Source: Streptomyces sp. NBRC 109706 (GTDB taxonomy: Bacteria > Actinomycetota > Actinomycetes > Streptomycetales > Streptomycetaceae). From it: a stretch of DNA of 64,000 nt. This document shows positions 18,290-27,254 of the stretch, piece by piece. Below the pieces are notes generated by a model. It made no database searches. It worked only from the letters and a program-made list of their open reading frames with translations, and was not told where the DNA came from. Each line of letters starts with the position of its first letter. Positions within the stretch are counted from its first letter, which is position 1. The stretch spans positions 372,001-436,000 of the forward strand of contig NZ_BBOM01000004.1 in assembly GCF_000974485.1 (NCBI RefSeq), in the 5' to 3' direction. The translations under genes were made by a program, and so were the position numbers.

Positions 18290-18791
18290 GTTGCGAACCC
18301 TCCGGGGTTGATGAGGACGTTCGTCGTCCCGCCGCACCGCCGCACCCGGCCAGTCAGGTTGCGAGCCCCCCGTGGTTGATGAGGACCTGCGGCCCGGTGA
18401 CATGGTCACGGCCGTCAACCAGTTGCGAACCCCCCCGTGGTTGATGAGGACGCAGCGCGTCTACGAGGCGAAGCGCACCCGGCGGGACATGTTCCGAACC
18501 CCCCGGGGTTGATGAGGGCGCGTGTTGGGCGACGGGCAGCTGCTGCTGCCCAACCGGTTGCGAGCCCCCCGTGGTTGATGAGGGCCTGCCGACCACCACC
18601 CCCGGCTACGAGGCCCGGCTCACGTTGCGAACCCCCCGGGGTTGATGAGGGCCCATGCCCGCACGGTACGCGGGTACCAGCGCTCAGTGGGTGTTGCGAA
18701 CCTCCCCCGGGGTTGATGAGGGCGGCCACCCTGCCCGGCATCGCCCGCATCCGGATCATCGGGTTGCGAACCCCCCGGGGTTGATGAGGGC
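18290..18791 (-). CRISPR. CRISPR array 1 (8 repeats, 7 spacers)
   Basis: Repeats of 29-31 nt start at 18290, 18358, 18422, 18491, 18557, 18624, 18693 and 18763, with spacers of about 35-40 nt. On the plus strand they begin GTTGCGAACC and end TTGATGAGGAC or TTGATGAGGGC. The conserved leader lies at the high-coordinate end, so transcription runs leftward and the crRNA-sense repeat ends GGTTCGCAAC. The most distal intact repeat is identical to the array 2 consensus; the five leader-proximal repeats have changed (CCCCCC in place of CCCTCC in most, GGGC end in all). The array sits just upstream of cas6 in the opposite direction. Confidence 0.92.
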
Positions 18792-18894
18792 CCGAGAGTA
18801 AAGGCGCTGGTCAGAGTGGGCAGACGGGGCTGCTCTTCGGGGTGAGGTGCAGCAGGTCGGCGGTAGTACATCGGTGCTGGTCAAGGGGGGCGTC
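18792..18894 (-). promoter_or_regulatory. CRISPR leader of array 1
   Basis: This ~100-base stretch next to the last repeat is clearly related to the sequence flanking array 2 at 28273-28384. Shared blocks include GGCGGTAGT, GTGCAGCAG, the repeat-adjacent CCGAG-GTAAAG-CGCTGGT and the outer GGGGCGTCG. Conservation in this position marks it as the leader, which carries the array promoter and the adaptation site. Confidence 0.8.
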
Positions 18895-19127
18895 GAGGTG
18901 GCCGAGTGTTGGCTTGCGGTGCCAGCCTCGTTCGGGAGCCCGAGGCGCGGGCCTGTCTTGGTGAACTCGCTGTGACTGGAAGCTCACTATCACAACTAGG
19001 CGAGTTTCATCTGGATTTAGGCGTTTTCGTCCGCCGGATCGTCGCATGCGACTATCTTGCACTGCGTGTCATCACATCGCTGCTCGCAGTGATGTGCGGA
19101 TGAGTCTATCGATCCTGCCGTGGGGGT
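18895..19127. promoter_or_regulatory. divergent promoter region between array 1 leader and cas6
   Basis: This 233-base gap separates the leftward CRISPR leader from the rightward cas operon and must hold the cas promoter. A relatively A/T-rich patch lies at about 18970-19060. No consensus promoter or operator could be assigned with confidence. Confidence 0.45.
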
Positions 19128-19832
19128 GTGGTGAGAGTTCGTGTGGACGTCGCGGCCGACGTGCCGGTGGTGCCGTGGGAGGAGGTGCATGGGCCGGCGC
19201 GGGGGACGTTGTATGGGCTGTTGTCCGAGGTGGAGCCGGAGTTGGCGCGGTCGTTGCACGACGGTGGGTGGGGTGGGCATCCGTTGCGGCCGGTGGGAAT
19301 GACCAGTCCGTTGTTCAGGGGAGCGCCCGTGCGGGCGGGGGTCTTCACGACATCGCAGGACGGCTCGTTGTGGTTCGGGTCGCCGGTGCCGGAGATCGCT
19401 TCCGCGTTGGTGCGCGGGCTGGCGGCGCGGTCGGAGATTCGTTGGGGCTCGGCGCGGTTGTCGATCCGTGGGGTGGAGCTGGAGCAGGCGGATCAGGTGG
19501 GGGAGGAGAGGGAAGACGGGCTGGTTGAGTTGAGTTCCGTGACCCCGGTGGTGGTGAAGCGGGAGGGGCGGTATCTGTTGCCGGGCGACGAGCACTACGT
19601 CGAGCGGTTGCGGCACAACCTGGCGCACAAGGCGGATGTGTTGGGTCTGCCGGCGCCGCGTGGGGTGTGGGTGGTGGACGCGGGGCCGAGGCGGCGGTTC
19701 ACCGTGCGGGGGGCGCCCAGGATCGGGGCCCGCGTGCGGGTGGCGTTGGAGGCGGACCGGCGGTTTGTGGCGGCGGTGCGGTGCTGGGGGCTGGGGTTGG
19801 ACACGGTGCAGGGCTTCGGGTGGGTGCGGTGA
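19128..19832 (+). CDS. cas6: Cas6 CRISPR RNA endoribonuclease
   Basis: A 234-residue RAMP-fold protein ending in the glycine-rich loop typical of Cas6 (GLGLDTVQGFGWV). It should cut the CRISPR transcript in the repeats to give crRNAs with an 8-nt repeat tag. It is first in the cas operon, as in many type I-B loci. GTG at 19128 or 19131 can serve as the start. The stop overlaps the GTG of the next gene. The catalytic His was not assigned. Both arrays have repeats with a short AACCC/GGGTT stem that Cas6 could recognise. Confidence 0.88.
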   Translation: MVRVRVDVAADVPVVPWEEVHGPARGTLYGLLSEVEPELARSLHDGGWGGHPLRPVGMTSPLFRGAPVRAGVFTTSQDGSLWFGSPVPEIASALVRGLAARSEIRWGSARLSIRGVELEQADQVGEEREDGLVELSSVTPVVVKREGRYLLPGDEHYVERLRHNLAHKADVLGLPAPRGVWVVDAGPRRRFTVRGAPRIGARVRVALEADRRFVAAVRCWGLGLDTVQGFGWVR

Positions 19833-21271
19833 GCGTCGCCCAACTCCCAGTGGATCAGGGGGCGTTGGTGATGTCCGGTCACCCGTTGCAGCGGGCAGGT
19901 GCCTGGGCAGTGGCAGTGCTGGCGGAGCGGGCGAGCCCGGTGGAGGCGACGGATACCGATCTGGCAGCCGTCGCTGTGCGGATTGCCGAGGACGCGTCCC
20001 GCGCCGCAGTGGCCGACAAGGGCACGGCAGCCTACGACTGGTGGAAGGTCCTGTTCGCGCTCTATCCCAATTCCAAGGCCACGCACAGCAAACGGCCCAA
20101 GGATCGGACGGCGCTCCGCGACGCGATCGTCGAACTGTTGGCTCCGGAAGGAACGGACACGGCCAAGCAGTTGCCGTGCACCTTCTGCGGTGCACAGACA
20201 AGGGCTGTTTGGTCGAAGTCGAACCTTCCGTTGTTCGATACGAACAAGATGCTGAACACGCTGCCGCCCGGAGTACCCGGCTGGCCGGTGTGTCGTGGGT
20301 GTCGCGTGGCGGCCTGGGCGTTGCCGTATGGGGCGTGGGTGACGGCTGGTTCGGCGACGGTGTTCTCCTGCGAGAGCGAGGTGGCCGAGCGGCGGTTCGC
20401 GGAGCGGAACGTGTTGCGGGCCCGGCGGGTGATGCAGTTGGGGTTCGAACGGCTTGGGGTGGACGGGCGGCCGGAGTTGGTGGCGCTGCGGGCCCTGCGG
20501 CACGCACGGGTCGAGCTGTCGGCGTCCACGTTGTGGAGCTTCAAGAACGACAACCAGGAGCCGTGGCTGCGGGTGACCTATACCCGCAGGGCTGCGCCGC
20601 GCTTTCTGGCGCTGGTGGAGGGGAACACGCCGCTGCGGCGCGGCTGGCGGCTGTTGGAGATCGCGCTGACCCGGCGCGACAAGAAGGGCGCCGTGGTCAG
20701 CGGCGGTGCGGCCGAGGCGGCGCGGCTGGTCTTCGAGGTCGAGGACGGTCGCGGTCGTTCCTTCCTCTGGGAGCTGCACCGCCTGTTGACCGGCTCGGAG
20801 CACCGCTGGACCCCACAACACGCGACGTGTCTCGCGCGACTCGCCATGACCTATGCCAAGGAGGTGCTCGGGATGGACCCGGATCTGAAACCGGTGACGC
20901 AACTGCTCGTGGACTGGATCGAGCACGGGGGGAGTGGCGGGCCGAGGGGGCGCTGGGCGGAGTATCAGCGCGTCGCCCTCAACCCCTATGAGCTGGGCAG
21001 GGTGTTGCACAGAGCGCAGAGCCGGCTCTTCCTGGACGGCCGCGAGATCACCGCGAACGGGGAGCACTGGAAGCCGCTGATCCAACGGCATCCCCGCGCC
21101 TGGGAGCAGCGGCTGCTGCTGAGCGTCGCCGTGGTGCAGGCGCTCCAGGAACGGAACGTGCGGGTGAACGACAAGCCGGCCGACGCCGAGGAAGCAGAGC
21201 AGGTGGCGGCGATCGAGAAGCAGATCGACGAGGCGGCCATCCTGGCCGACGACTCCCTGGGGGCGATGTAA
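19829..21271 (+). CDS. cas8b: Cas8b (Cst1-like) large subunit of type I-B Cascade
   Basis: About 480 residues from the GTG at 19829, which overlaps the cas6 stop in GTGA; an in-frame ATG at 19871 begins MSGHPLQRAGAWAVAVLA and is an alternative start. Two Cys pairs (CTFCG ~residue 116 and CRGC ~153) suggest the zinc site known in Cas8b/Cst1 proteins. The large subunit recognises the PAM and anchors Cascade on target DNA. Assignment rests on the zinc motif, length and place between cas6 and cas7; sequence divergence of Cas8 proteins makes the subtype name less certain than the locus type. Confidence 0.8.
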   Translation: MSVAQLPVDQGALVMSGHPLQRAGAWAVAVLAERASPVEATDTDLAAVAVRIAEDASRAAVADKGTAAYDWWKVLFALYPNSKATHSKRPKDRTALRDAIVELLAPEGTDTAKQLPCTFCGAQTRAVWSKSNLPLFDTNKMLNTLPPGVPGWPVCRGCRVAAWALPYGAWVTAGSATVFSCESEVAERRFAERNVLRARRVMQLGFERLGVDGRPELVALRALRHARVELSASTLWSFKNDNQEPWLRVTYTRRAAPRFLALVEGNTPLRRGWRLLEIALTRRDKKGAVVSGGAAEAARLVFEVEDGRGRSFLWELHRLLTGSEHRWTPQHATCLARLAMTYAKEVLGMDPDLKPVTQLLVDWIEHGGSGGPRGRWAEYQRVALNPYELGRVLHRAQSRLFLDGREITANGEHWKPLIQRHPRAWEQRLLLSVAVVQALQERNVRVNDKPADAEEAEQVAAIEKQIDEAAILADDSLGAM

Positions 21272-22329
21272 TGGCGTATCTGGCCGGGAAGATGGTGTTG
21301 TCGGTGCGGGCCGCCGCCCCGAACAACGGTCGGGGTGAGCCGACCAAGGCCAAGGTGAAGACGGTGCGCACCCATGAGGGCACCTTTCCCTATGTGTCGG
21401 CGCAGGCCGTGCGGCGGTGGCTGCGGGAGAGCATGGTGGAGTTGGGCTCGGTGCCCTCCCCCGTGACCCGGGTCGGCAAGGCGCAGAACAAGGCACAGAA
21501 AGCCAACACCGAGGCCAATCCCGCCCGTTACGCCGACGACGATCTGTTCGGCTATATGAAGGCCGGCCCCAAGGGGGACTCGGAGGCGACGACGCTGCGG
21601 GACAGCCCCTTCATGCTGGGCACCCTGCTGTCGGTGGCGCCGACCCGGGTCACGGACGACTTCGGGGTGATGGCGCGAGGGGTGAGCGAGCCGGTGCTGC
21701 ACGAGCACGAGTTCTTCACCGCCGACCTGGCTGCCCCCTTCCTGCTGGATCTGCCGCGCATCGGCACGTTCACCCTGCCCACCAAGGCCGGCGTGGGGCG
21801 GCCCAACTACCTGACGCAGGAGGCCGCGCTCCAGGTCGCGGAGGCGGCCTCGGCCGGGGCATCCAGCGTGACGTTTCGCGACCAGCCGGCGGTTCGGCTG
21901 CCGCTCGCTGAACGGCGGGAGCGCGCCGCGCTGTTGCTGGAGGCCATGGCGCAGCTGAGCGGCGGGGCGAAGCAGGCGCTGCACTATGGGGACCGGGTTC
22001 CGGATCTGCTGGTTCTGGTGCCGTTCAAGGGCGGGGTCAACCCGCTGGCCCATGTGGTGGACGGCGAGCCCGGCCGTGGCCTGCGGGTGCGCGGTGACGT
22101 GCTGCTGGGGGAGTTGGAGGCGTGGGAGGGGGAGTGGCTCTCCCCGGTGCGGGTCGGCTGGCGGCCGGGCTTCGCCGACGACCAACGGGACACGTTCGAG
22201 CGCGTCTGCAAGGAGAAGATCGAGGCGGGCGAGATCGTGATCGGTCATCCCCGGACGGTGTTGCGCGACCTGGCGGCCGAGTTGCGCGCGGGTGAGCTGG
22301 ACATGTGGTTCGAGGATCCCGAACGGTGA
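21271..22329 (+). CDS. cas7: Cas7 (Cst2/DevR-like) Cascade backbone
   Basis: A 352-residue RAMP protein that begins YLAGKMVLSVRAAAPNNGRG, a Cst2/DevR-type N-terminus, and continues with EGTFPYVSAQAVRRWLRE, a hallmark of Cas7. Several copies form the crRNA-binding backbone of Cascade. Its ATG overlaps the TAA of cas8b (TAATG), and its TGA overlaps the GTG of cas5, indicating coupled translation. Confidence 0.88.
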   Translation: MAYLAGKMVLSVRAAAPNNGRGEPTKAKVKTVRTHEGTFPYVSAQAVRRWLRESMVELGSVPSPVTRVGKAQNKAQKANTEANPARYADDDLFGYMKAGPKGDSEATTLRDSPFMLGTLLSVAPTRVTDDFGVMARGVSEPVLHEHEFFTADLAAPFLLDLPRIGTFTLPTKAGVGRPNYLTQEAALQVAEAASAGASSVTFRDQPAVRLPLAERRERAALLLEAMAQLSGGAKQALHYGDRVPDLLVLVPFKGGVNPLAHVVDGEPGRGLRVRGDVLLGELEAWEGEWLSPVRVGWRPGFADDQRDTFERVCKEKIEAGEIVIGHPRTVLRDLAAELRAGELDMWFEDPER

Positions 22330-23021
22330 CCGTGACGGCGCGGCAGGAGCTGTTGCCGGCGTGGCGGTTGGCGTTCTTCGCGCCCGTCGCCTCGTTCCGC
22401 GACCCGCTCTTCCCCGGGCTGAGCCGTGGTCTCCCGGTGCCTCCGCCCTCGACGGTTCGTGGCCTGTTGGCGGCGGCTACGGGGGAGTTGGCGGAGACGC
22501 TGCCCTTCGGGATGGCCGTCCGGGTGGAGGGGAGAGGCATCGATGCCGAGACCTACCATCCGGTGCTGTCCAACGCCACCAGCCCCACGGTCGGCGGTCG
22601 AGCCCCGGCCGCCAAGGGCGGGATGACGCTGCGCGACCGTGCGTTCCTGGCGGGCGTTCACCTCACCCTGTGGCTGCCGGGTGAGGAGGGCGAACGAATC
22701 GCCCGCGCGCTGCGGCGCCCCCGTTGGGCCCTGCGGCTGGGACGTTCCCAGGACCTCGTCCACCCGAAGGCCCGTGATCGCGTGCTGCTGGAACCGGCGG
22801 GGGAAGCCGCCGTTGGCTATGCCGTTGCCCCGCTCGGCGGCCACGACGACGGCTCGGCCCGGCCGGTGCGGATGGCCGCCAGCGTCTCGCCGGATCGGCT
22901 GGCCACCCGTTGGGCCGAGTACCTGTGGTGTGACGCGCCCGGCCCGGTCGGCCCGGTGCGCGGCGCCTACCGCGAGACAGGTTCCCACGAGGGCCAGGCC
23001 GTCTGGCTGCTCGAACCGTGA
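22326..23021 (+). CDS. cas5: Cas5 Cascade subunit
   Basis: About 231 residues from the GTG at 22326, in a 4-nt overlap with cas7. The N-terminal region has the Cas5 pattern: WRLAFFAPVASFRDP, then VPPPSTVRGLLAAATGEL. Cas5 caps the 5' handle of the crRNA in Cascade. The gene ends in GTGA with the cas3 start. A second GTG at 22332 is a possible start. No catalytic role is expected, because Cas6 is encoded separately. Confidence 0.85.
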   Translation: MTVTARQELLPAWRLAFFAPVASFRDPLFPGLSRGLPVPPPSTVRGLLAAATGELAETLPFGMAVRVEGRGIDAETYHPVLSNATSPTVGGRAPAAKGGMTLRDRAFLAGVHLTLWLPGEEGERIARALRRPRWALRLGRSQDLVHPKARDRVLLEPAGEAAVGYAVAPLGGHDDGSARPVRMAASVSPDRLATRWAEYLWCDAPGPVGPVRGAYRETGSHEGQAVWLLEP

Positions 23022-25408
23022 ATCGCACCGTGACCGGCACACCCGGGGCACGTCCGCTGACCCAGGTCCTGGCCAAGTCCAAGCCTGTCAAAGACCCCGA
23101 GCGGCTGACCTCCCACTCCCTCACCGTCTACGAGACCGTCTCCCAGGTGGAGGCCCGGATCGGCCGGACCGGGCTGCTGGCCGCGGAGCCGGACTTCTGG
23201 TCACGGGTGCGGCGCGCCGCGCTGCTTCACGACACCGGCAAGATCGCGGAAGGCTTCCAGCGGCAGGTGCGGCCCGGTGGGGCGGTCTGGGGCGAGCGGC
23301 ACGAGGTGCTGTCACTGGCCTATGTCGATCTGTTGGCCACGGCCGGGCGCTGGCCGCATCACGACCATCTGATGATCGCCACCCTGGTGGCCACCCACCA
23401 CCGCCCGCTGTTCTCCGGCGCCGCTCCGCGCGGCAAGCCCAGCCTCGACGCGCTGTACACCTCGGCCACCCGCTGGGACGAGGCGTTCACCCGCACCCCG
23501 GACCCCAATGGCGGATCCACCGTTCAGGTCCAGCGCGGCACCCACCGGGAGTTGCTGGCCTGGTTCGCCGGGATGCTCCGCCTCGACCCGCCCGTTCCGG
23601 CTCGCGACGACCCGACGCTTGCCCAACGTGCTCGCCTCTCCCTGGCCCGGCTCTTCGTCGCCTGGGAACGGCCGGTCGCCCCCGAACGTGGCCTGCTCGC
23701 CGTCCTCGCCCAGGGCGCGGTGACCCTCGCCGACCGCGCCGGCTCGGCCCATGTCGCACTCCAGACCCATCTGCCGCTGACCGCCGACTACCTGGCCCGG
23801 CTGTCCCACACCCCCTACCCCCACCAACGGCAAGCCGCCGCCACCGACGGTCATCTGCTGCTCGTCGCCCCCACCGGCAGCGGTAAAACCGAGGCCGGCC
23901 TGGCCTGGGCCGCCAGCCAACTCGCCCACCTGCCAGGACTGCCCCGCGTGGTGTGGACGCTGCCCTACCGCGCCTCCCTCAACGCCGCCCGGCAACGCCT
24001 CCGCGCCACGTTGACCCCGGCCCCGGGACAGCAACAGCCCGATATCGGCCTGTTGCACGGCACCGTCGCCCACACCCTCCTCACCGAAGCCACCCAGGAC
24101 GACTGCGCCCCCACCCAGGCCCACGCAACCAAGGCACGCCAACAGGCCGGCGCCATGCGCCTGTTCGCCCAACGCCTTCGCGTCGCCACCCCCCACCAAC
24201 TCCTCAACGGCGCCATCGCCGGGCCGGCCTACTCCTCCGTCCTGCTGGAACAGGCCAACTCCCTCTTCGTCCTCGACGAACTCCACGCCTACGAACCGCA
24301 GACCTTCGGCCGGATCTGCGCCGCCATGCGCCTGTGGGAACACCTAGGCAGCCGCACCGCCGTGCTCTCCGCCACCCTCGCCCCACCGATGATCGACATC
24401 ATCCGCGAGTCCCTCACCCAACCCGTCACCCTCCACCGCGCACCACCCGGCACCAGCCCCGTCCGGCACCAACTCGCCCTGGACGACGAGCCCATCACCG
24501 AGCCTGCCGGCATCGCCAGGCTGCGCGGCTGGCTGACCGAGGGGCACAGCGTGCTGGTCATCGTCAACCGGGTCGCCACCGCCCAGCACCTCTACGCGCT
24601 CCTGGCGGACGACGCCCGCAAGGCCCTCCCCGACGACCCCGACGCGGCCCTGCTCCTCCACTCCCGCTTCAGAAACCGCGACCGCGCCGCCATCGAGACC
24701 CGTCTGCTCAAGCGTCACCCCGAACGCGCAGTCGGCGAGCGGGCGGCGCGCGGCGGGCTCGTCGTCGCCACCCAGGCCGTCGAGGTCAGCCTCCAACTCG
24801 ACTTCGACCGAGGCGCCGTCGAATGCGCCCCCATCGAAGCCGTCGCACAACGCGCCGGCCGCGTCAATCGCCGTGGCCGACACCCCGACGGCGCGGTCGA
24901 GTTCCGCGTCCACCGCGCCGAGACCGAACGCCCCTACGCCAAGGGCGCCATGGACGCCTCCTGGCGCGCCTTGACCCGACACGTCGAGACCGGCTCGGCG
25001 GCCCTCAGCGAAGAGACCATCGACACCCTCCTCGCCGACGCCTACGACACCCCCTGGGGCCGCGCCTGGGCCGAGGAAGCCCGAAGGGCCCGCGACGAGT
25101 TCACCGAAACCTTCCTCACCTTCACCGACCCCTTCCACGACCGGGGCGAGTTCGCCCACCGGCTCAGCGAACAGTTCGACAGCGTCGAAGCCGTGCACGA
25201 GGACGACGCGCCCGAATTCCACACCCTCGTCAAGGGCCCCGACGGCGACCCGCTCCTCGCCTCCGGCCTGCTGATCCCCCTGCGCTACACCCAATTGCCC
25301 GCCTACCGCGCCCGATACGACCGAACCCTCCACGTCCACGTCATCGAGGGCCGATACAACGAAACCCTCGGCCTCAGACCACCCGAGGAACCGGAGACCG
25401 TCCTGTGA
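23018..25408 (+). CDS. cas3: Cas3 HD nuclease-helicase
   Basis: A 796-residue fusion of an N-terminal HD nuclease (LLHDTGKIAEGFQ ~residue 69, VATHHRPLF ~127) and an SF2 helicase: Walker A APTGSGKT (~284), Walker B VLDELHAYEP (~420) and motif VI AQRAGRVNRRG (~611). It unwinds and degrades DNA marked by Cascade. All visible catalytic motifs are intact, so interference should be functional. The GTG start overlaps the cas5 stop; the stop overlaps the cas4 GTG. Confidence 0.95.
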   Translation: MNRTVTGTPGARPLTQVLAKSKPVKDPERLTSHSLTVYETVSQVEARIGRTGLLAAEPDFWSRVRRAALLHDTGKIAEGFQRQVRPGGAVWGERHEVLSLAYVDLLATAGRWPHHDHLMIATLVATHHRPLFSGAAPRGKPSLDALYTSATRWDEAFTRTPDPNGGSTVQVQRGTHRELLAWFAGMLRLDPPVPARDDPTLAQRARLSLARLFVAWERPVAPERGLLAVLAQGAVTLADRAGSAHVALQTHLPLTADYLARLSHTPYPHQRQAAATDGHLLLVAPTGSGKTEAGLAWAASQLAHLPGLPRVVWTLPYRASLNAARQRLRATLTPAPGQQQPDIGLLHGTVAHTLLTEATQDDCAPTQAHATKARQQAGAMRLFAQRLRVATPHQLLNGAIAGPAYSSVLLEQANSLFVLDELHAYEPQTFGRICAAMRLWEHLGSRTAVLSATLAPPMIDIIRESLTQPVTLHRAPPGTSPVRHQLALDDEPITEPAGIARLRGWLTEGHSVLVIVNRVATAQHLYALLADDARKALPDDPDAALLLHSRFRNRDRAAIETRLLKRHPERAVGERAARGGLVVATQAVEVSLQLDFDRGAVECAPIEAVAQRAGRVNRRGRHPDGAVEFRVHRAETERPYAKGAMDASWRALTRHVETGSAALSEETIDTLLADAYDTPWGRAWAEEARRARDEFTETFLTFTDPFHDRGEFAHRLSEQFDSVEAVHEDDAPEFHTLVKGPDGDPLLASGLLIPLRYTQLPAYRARYDRTLHVHVIEGRYNETLGLRPPEEPETVL

Positions 25409-25935
25409 ACCAACCCCCCTTACCGGAGGAGGACCCGGGCTCCAACGACGCCCCGCTCGGCGGCGTCCACCTCAAGTACCTCCACCACTGCCCCCGCCAA
25501 CTCTGGCTCTACACCCACGGCTACCGCCCCGAGCAGCGCAGTGATCTGGTGGCGTTCGGCGAGGTCATCGACGAGACCACCTTCACCCGGCGCCGCGATA
25601 TCGACCTCGGCGAAGCGAAGATCGACTGGGTCACCGCCGGCGCCGTCATCCACGAGACCAAATCCTCCCGCGTGCCGGCCCCCGCCCACGCCGCTCAGGT
25701 CCGCCACTACTGCCTCCTCCTGGAACGCCGGGGTGTCGCGGTGCGCGGCGGGGTCGTCCACTATCCGCTCATCCGGCGCACCGTCGACGTCCCCTGGAAC
25801 GACGTGGCCCGAGCCCAGGCCCGGGACGACGAGGCCCTCGCCCGTTCCGTCATCGCCGCCCCCGCCACTCCACCCCGCCTGCCCCGCCGCGAGTGCCGGG
25901 GCTGCTCCTACCTCGACTACTGCTGGGGAGACTGA
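25405..25935 (+). CDS. cas4: Cas4 adaptation nuclease
   Basis: A 176-residue RecB-like nuclease from GTG 25405. The iron-sulphur cysteines are visible: one in HHCPRQLWLY (~residue 30) and three in ECRGCSYLDYC at the C-terminus. The nuclease motif AVIHETKSS carries E-x-K. Cas4 trims prespacers and sets PAM-dependent orientation with Cas1-Cas2. Both ends overlap neighbouring genes, so it is co-translated with cas3 and cas1. Confidence 0.92.
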   Translation: MNQPPLPEEDPGSNDAPLGGVHLKYLHHCPRQLWLYTHGYRPEQRSDLVAFGEVIDETTFTRRRDIDLGEAKIDWVTAGAVIHETKSSRVPAPAHAAQVRHYCLLLERRGVAVRGGVVHYPLIRRTVDVPWNDVARAQARDDEALARSVIAAPATPPRLPRRECRGCSYLDYCWGD

Positions 25936-26915
25936 TGCCCGCCGTTGGCCGCACCTACTGGCTGACCGAGCCTTGTCGCATCCGCCGCGAGGACAACAGC
26001 CTGCGCATCGAACGCCCCGACAACACGCCTGTGCGCATCCCCATCACCGACGTCCGCGACCTCATCGCCTTCGACCACGTGGACATCAACACCTCCGCGC
26101 TGTCCATCCTCAGCCGCAACGGCGTCAGCCTCCATGTCCTGGACCACTACGGCAACCACGCGGGCCACTTCGCCCCTACCGACGCGATGTCCTCGGGCCC
26201 CGTCCTCCGCCGCCAGGTCGAACTCACCGCCGACCCCGACCTACGTGCCACCATCGGCCGCGCCCTGATCCTCGCCGCAGGCGAGAACCTCCGCTGGTCT
26301 CTGGACACCGACCACCTCGCCCCCGCCCTCGCCACCCTCCGCGCCAAGCTCCCATCCTGCGATGAACGGGACGCGATCATGGCCCAGGAAGGCAACTACC
26401 GCCGCACCGGCTGGGCCGTCCTCGACACCCAACTCCCGCCCTGGCTCCGCCTCAACGGCCGCACCCGCCGCCCACCCACCAACGCCGGCAACGCCTTCAT
26501 CAGCTACCTCAACACCCTCGTCTACGCCCGCGTCCTCACCGCCATCCGCAGCACGCCGCTCCACCCCGCCATCGGCTTCCTCCACGCCGACACCGACCGC
26601 CGCCGCAACACCCTCGCCCTCGACCTCGCCGAACCATTCAAACCCCTCTTCGCCGAACGCCTCCTCAAACGCGCCGCCAGCCAGAAACACCTCAAACCAT
26701 CCGACTTCGAAACCGAGGTCGGCAGGGCATCTCTGAGCAAGAGCGGCCGCAAGAAGGTCGCTGTCCTGATGCGGGAAGAGCTCGACACCACCGTCTACCA
26801 CCGCACGCTGAAACGAAAAGTCAGCTACGAGGAAATCATCCACCTCGAAGCCCTCAAAATCGTCCGCCTATGCCTCGAAGACAAGCCCTACAAGCCGTTC
26901 CGGCCCTGGTGGTGA
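25935..26915 (+). CDS. cas1: Cas1 integrase
   Basis: A 326-residue protein from the ATG at 25935, which shares a base with the cas4 stop. The three metal-binding residues are in place: Glu in MAQEGNYRRTGW (~152), His in GFLHADTD (~217) and Asp in LALDLAEPF (~231). It forms the spacer integrase with Cas2. The C-terminus ends PYKPFRPWW, typical of type I-B Cas1. The integrase looks active, which fits the near-uniform repeats of array 2. Confidence 0.95.
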   Translation: MPAVGRTYWLTEPCRIRREDNSLRIERPDNTPVRIPITDVRDLIAFDHVDINTSALSILSRNGVSLHVLDHYGNHAGHFAPTDAMSSGPVLRRQVELTADPDLRATIGRALILAAGENLRWSLDTDHLAPALATLRAKLPSCDERDAIMAQEGNYRRTGWAVLDTQLPPWLRLNGRTRRPPTNAGNAFISYLNTLVYARVLTAIRSTPLHPAIGFLHADTDRRRNTLALDLAEPFKPLFAERLLKRAASQKHLKPSDFETEVGRASLSKSGRKKVAVLMREELDTTVYHRTLKRKVSYEEIIHLEALKIVRLCLEDKPYKPFRPWW

Positions 26916-26925
26916 GAGTGCCGCC

Positions 26926-27189
26926 ATGTACGTCATCCTCGTCTACGACACCGCCGTCGAACGCAACCCCAAAGTCCTCAAAGCCTGCCGCAAATACCTC
27001 CACTGGACCCAACGCAGCCACTTCCAAGGCGAACTATCCACCGCCCAATACCGCGCCCTGATGGCCACCCTCAACGCCACCATCGACCCCGAACACGACA
27101 GCATCGTCGCCTACACCACCCGCTCCCCAGAATTCGTCCAATCCACCACCCTCGGCCAAAACCTCGGCGGCCCAGGCGACATCCTGTAG
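26926..27189 (+). CDS. cas2: Cas2 adaptation protein
   Basis: An 87-residue ferredoxin-like protein starting MYVILVYDTAVERNPKVLK, with the usual Asp in VYD and the block HWTQRSHFQGEL. It bridges two Cas1 dimers in the spacer integrase. It lies 10 nt after cas1 and is the last gene of the cas operon; array 2 begins about 65 nt after its stop. Confidence 0.95.
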   Translation: MYVILVYDTAVERNPKVLKACRKYLHWTQRSHFQGELSTAQYRALMATLNATIDPEHDSIVAYTTRSPEFVQSTTLGQNLGGPGDIL

Positions 27190-27254
27190 CTCCACACGTT
27201 CTCTAGCCGACGGTGACAAGGAGCAGCATCAACTGCGGGACGGGCCGGGGGAGG

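Noticed and set aside
18971..18987. CRP-like site (TGTGA and TCAC arms) before cas6
   Set aside because: The spacing between arms is 8 instead of 6 and the right arm is incomplete; not enough to call an operator.
23312..25339. Long minus-strand Gly/Val-rich frames opposite cas3
   Set aside because: Low-complexity antisense shadows of cas3, which has intact HD and helicase motifs in the plus frame.
25935..26915. Apparent loss of the Cas1 catalytic Glu (Arg in LVYARVLTAI)
   Set aside because: The catalytic Glu lies about 65 residues before the catalytic His, as in other Cas1 proteins; it is present in MAQEGNYRRTGW. The Arg position is not catalytic.
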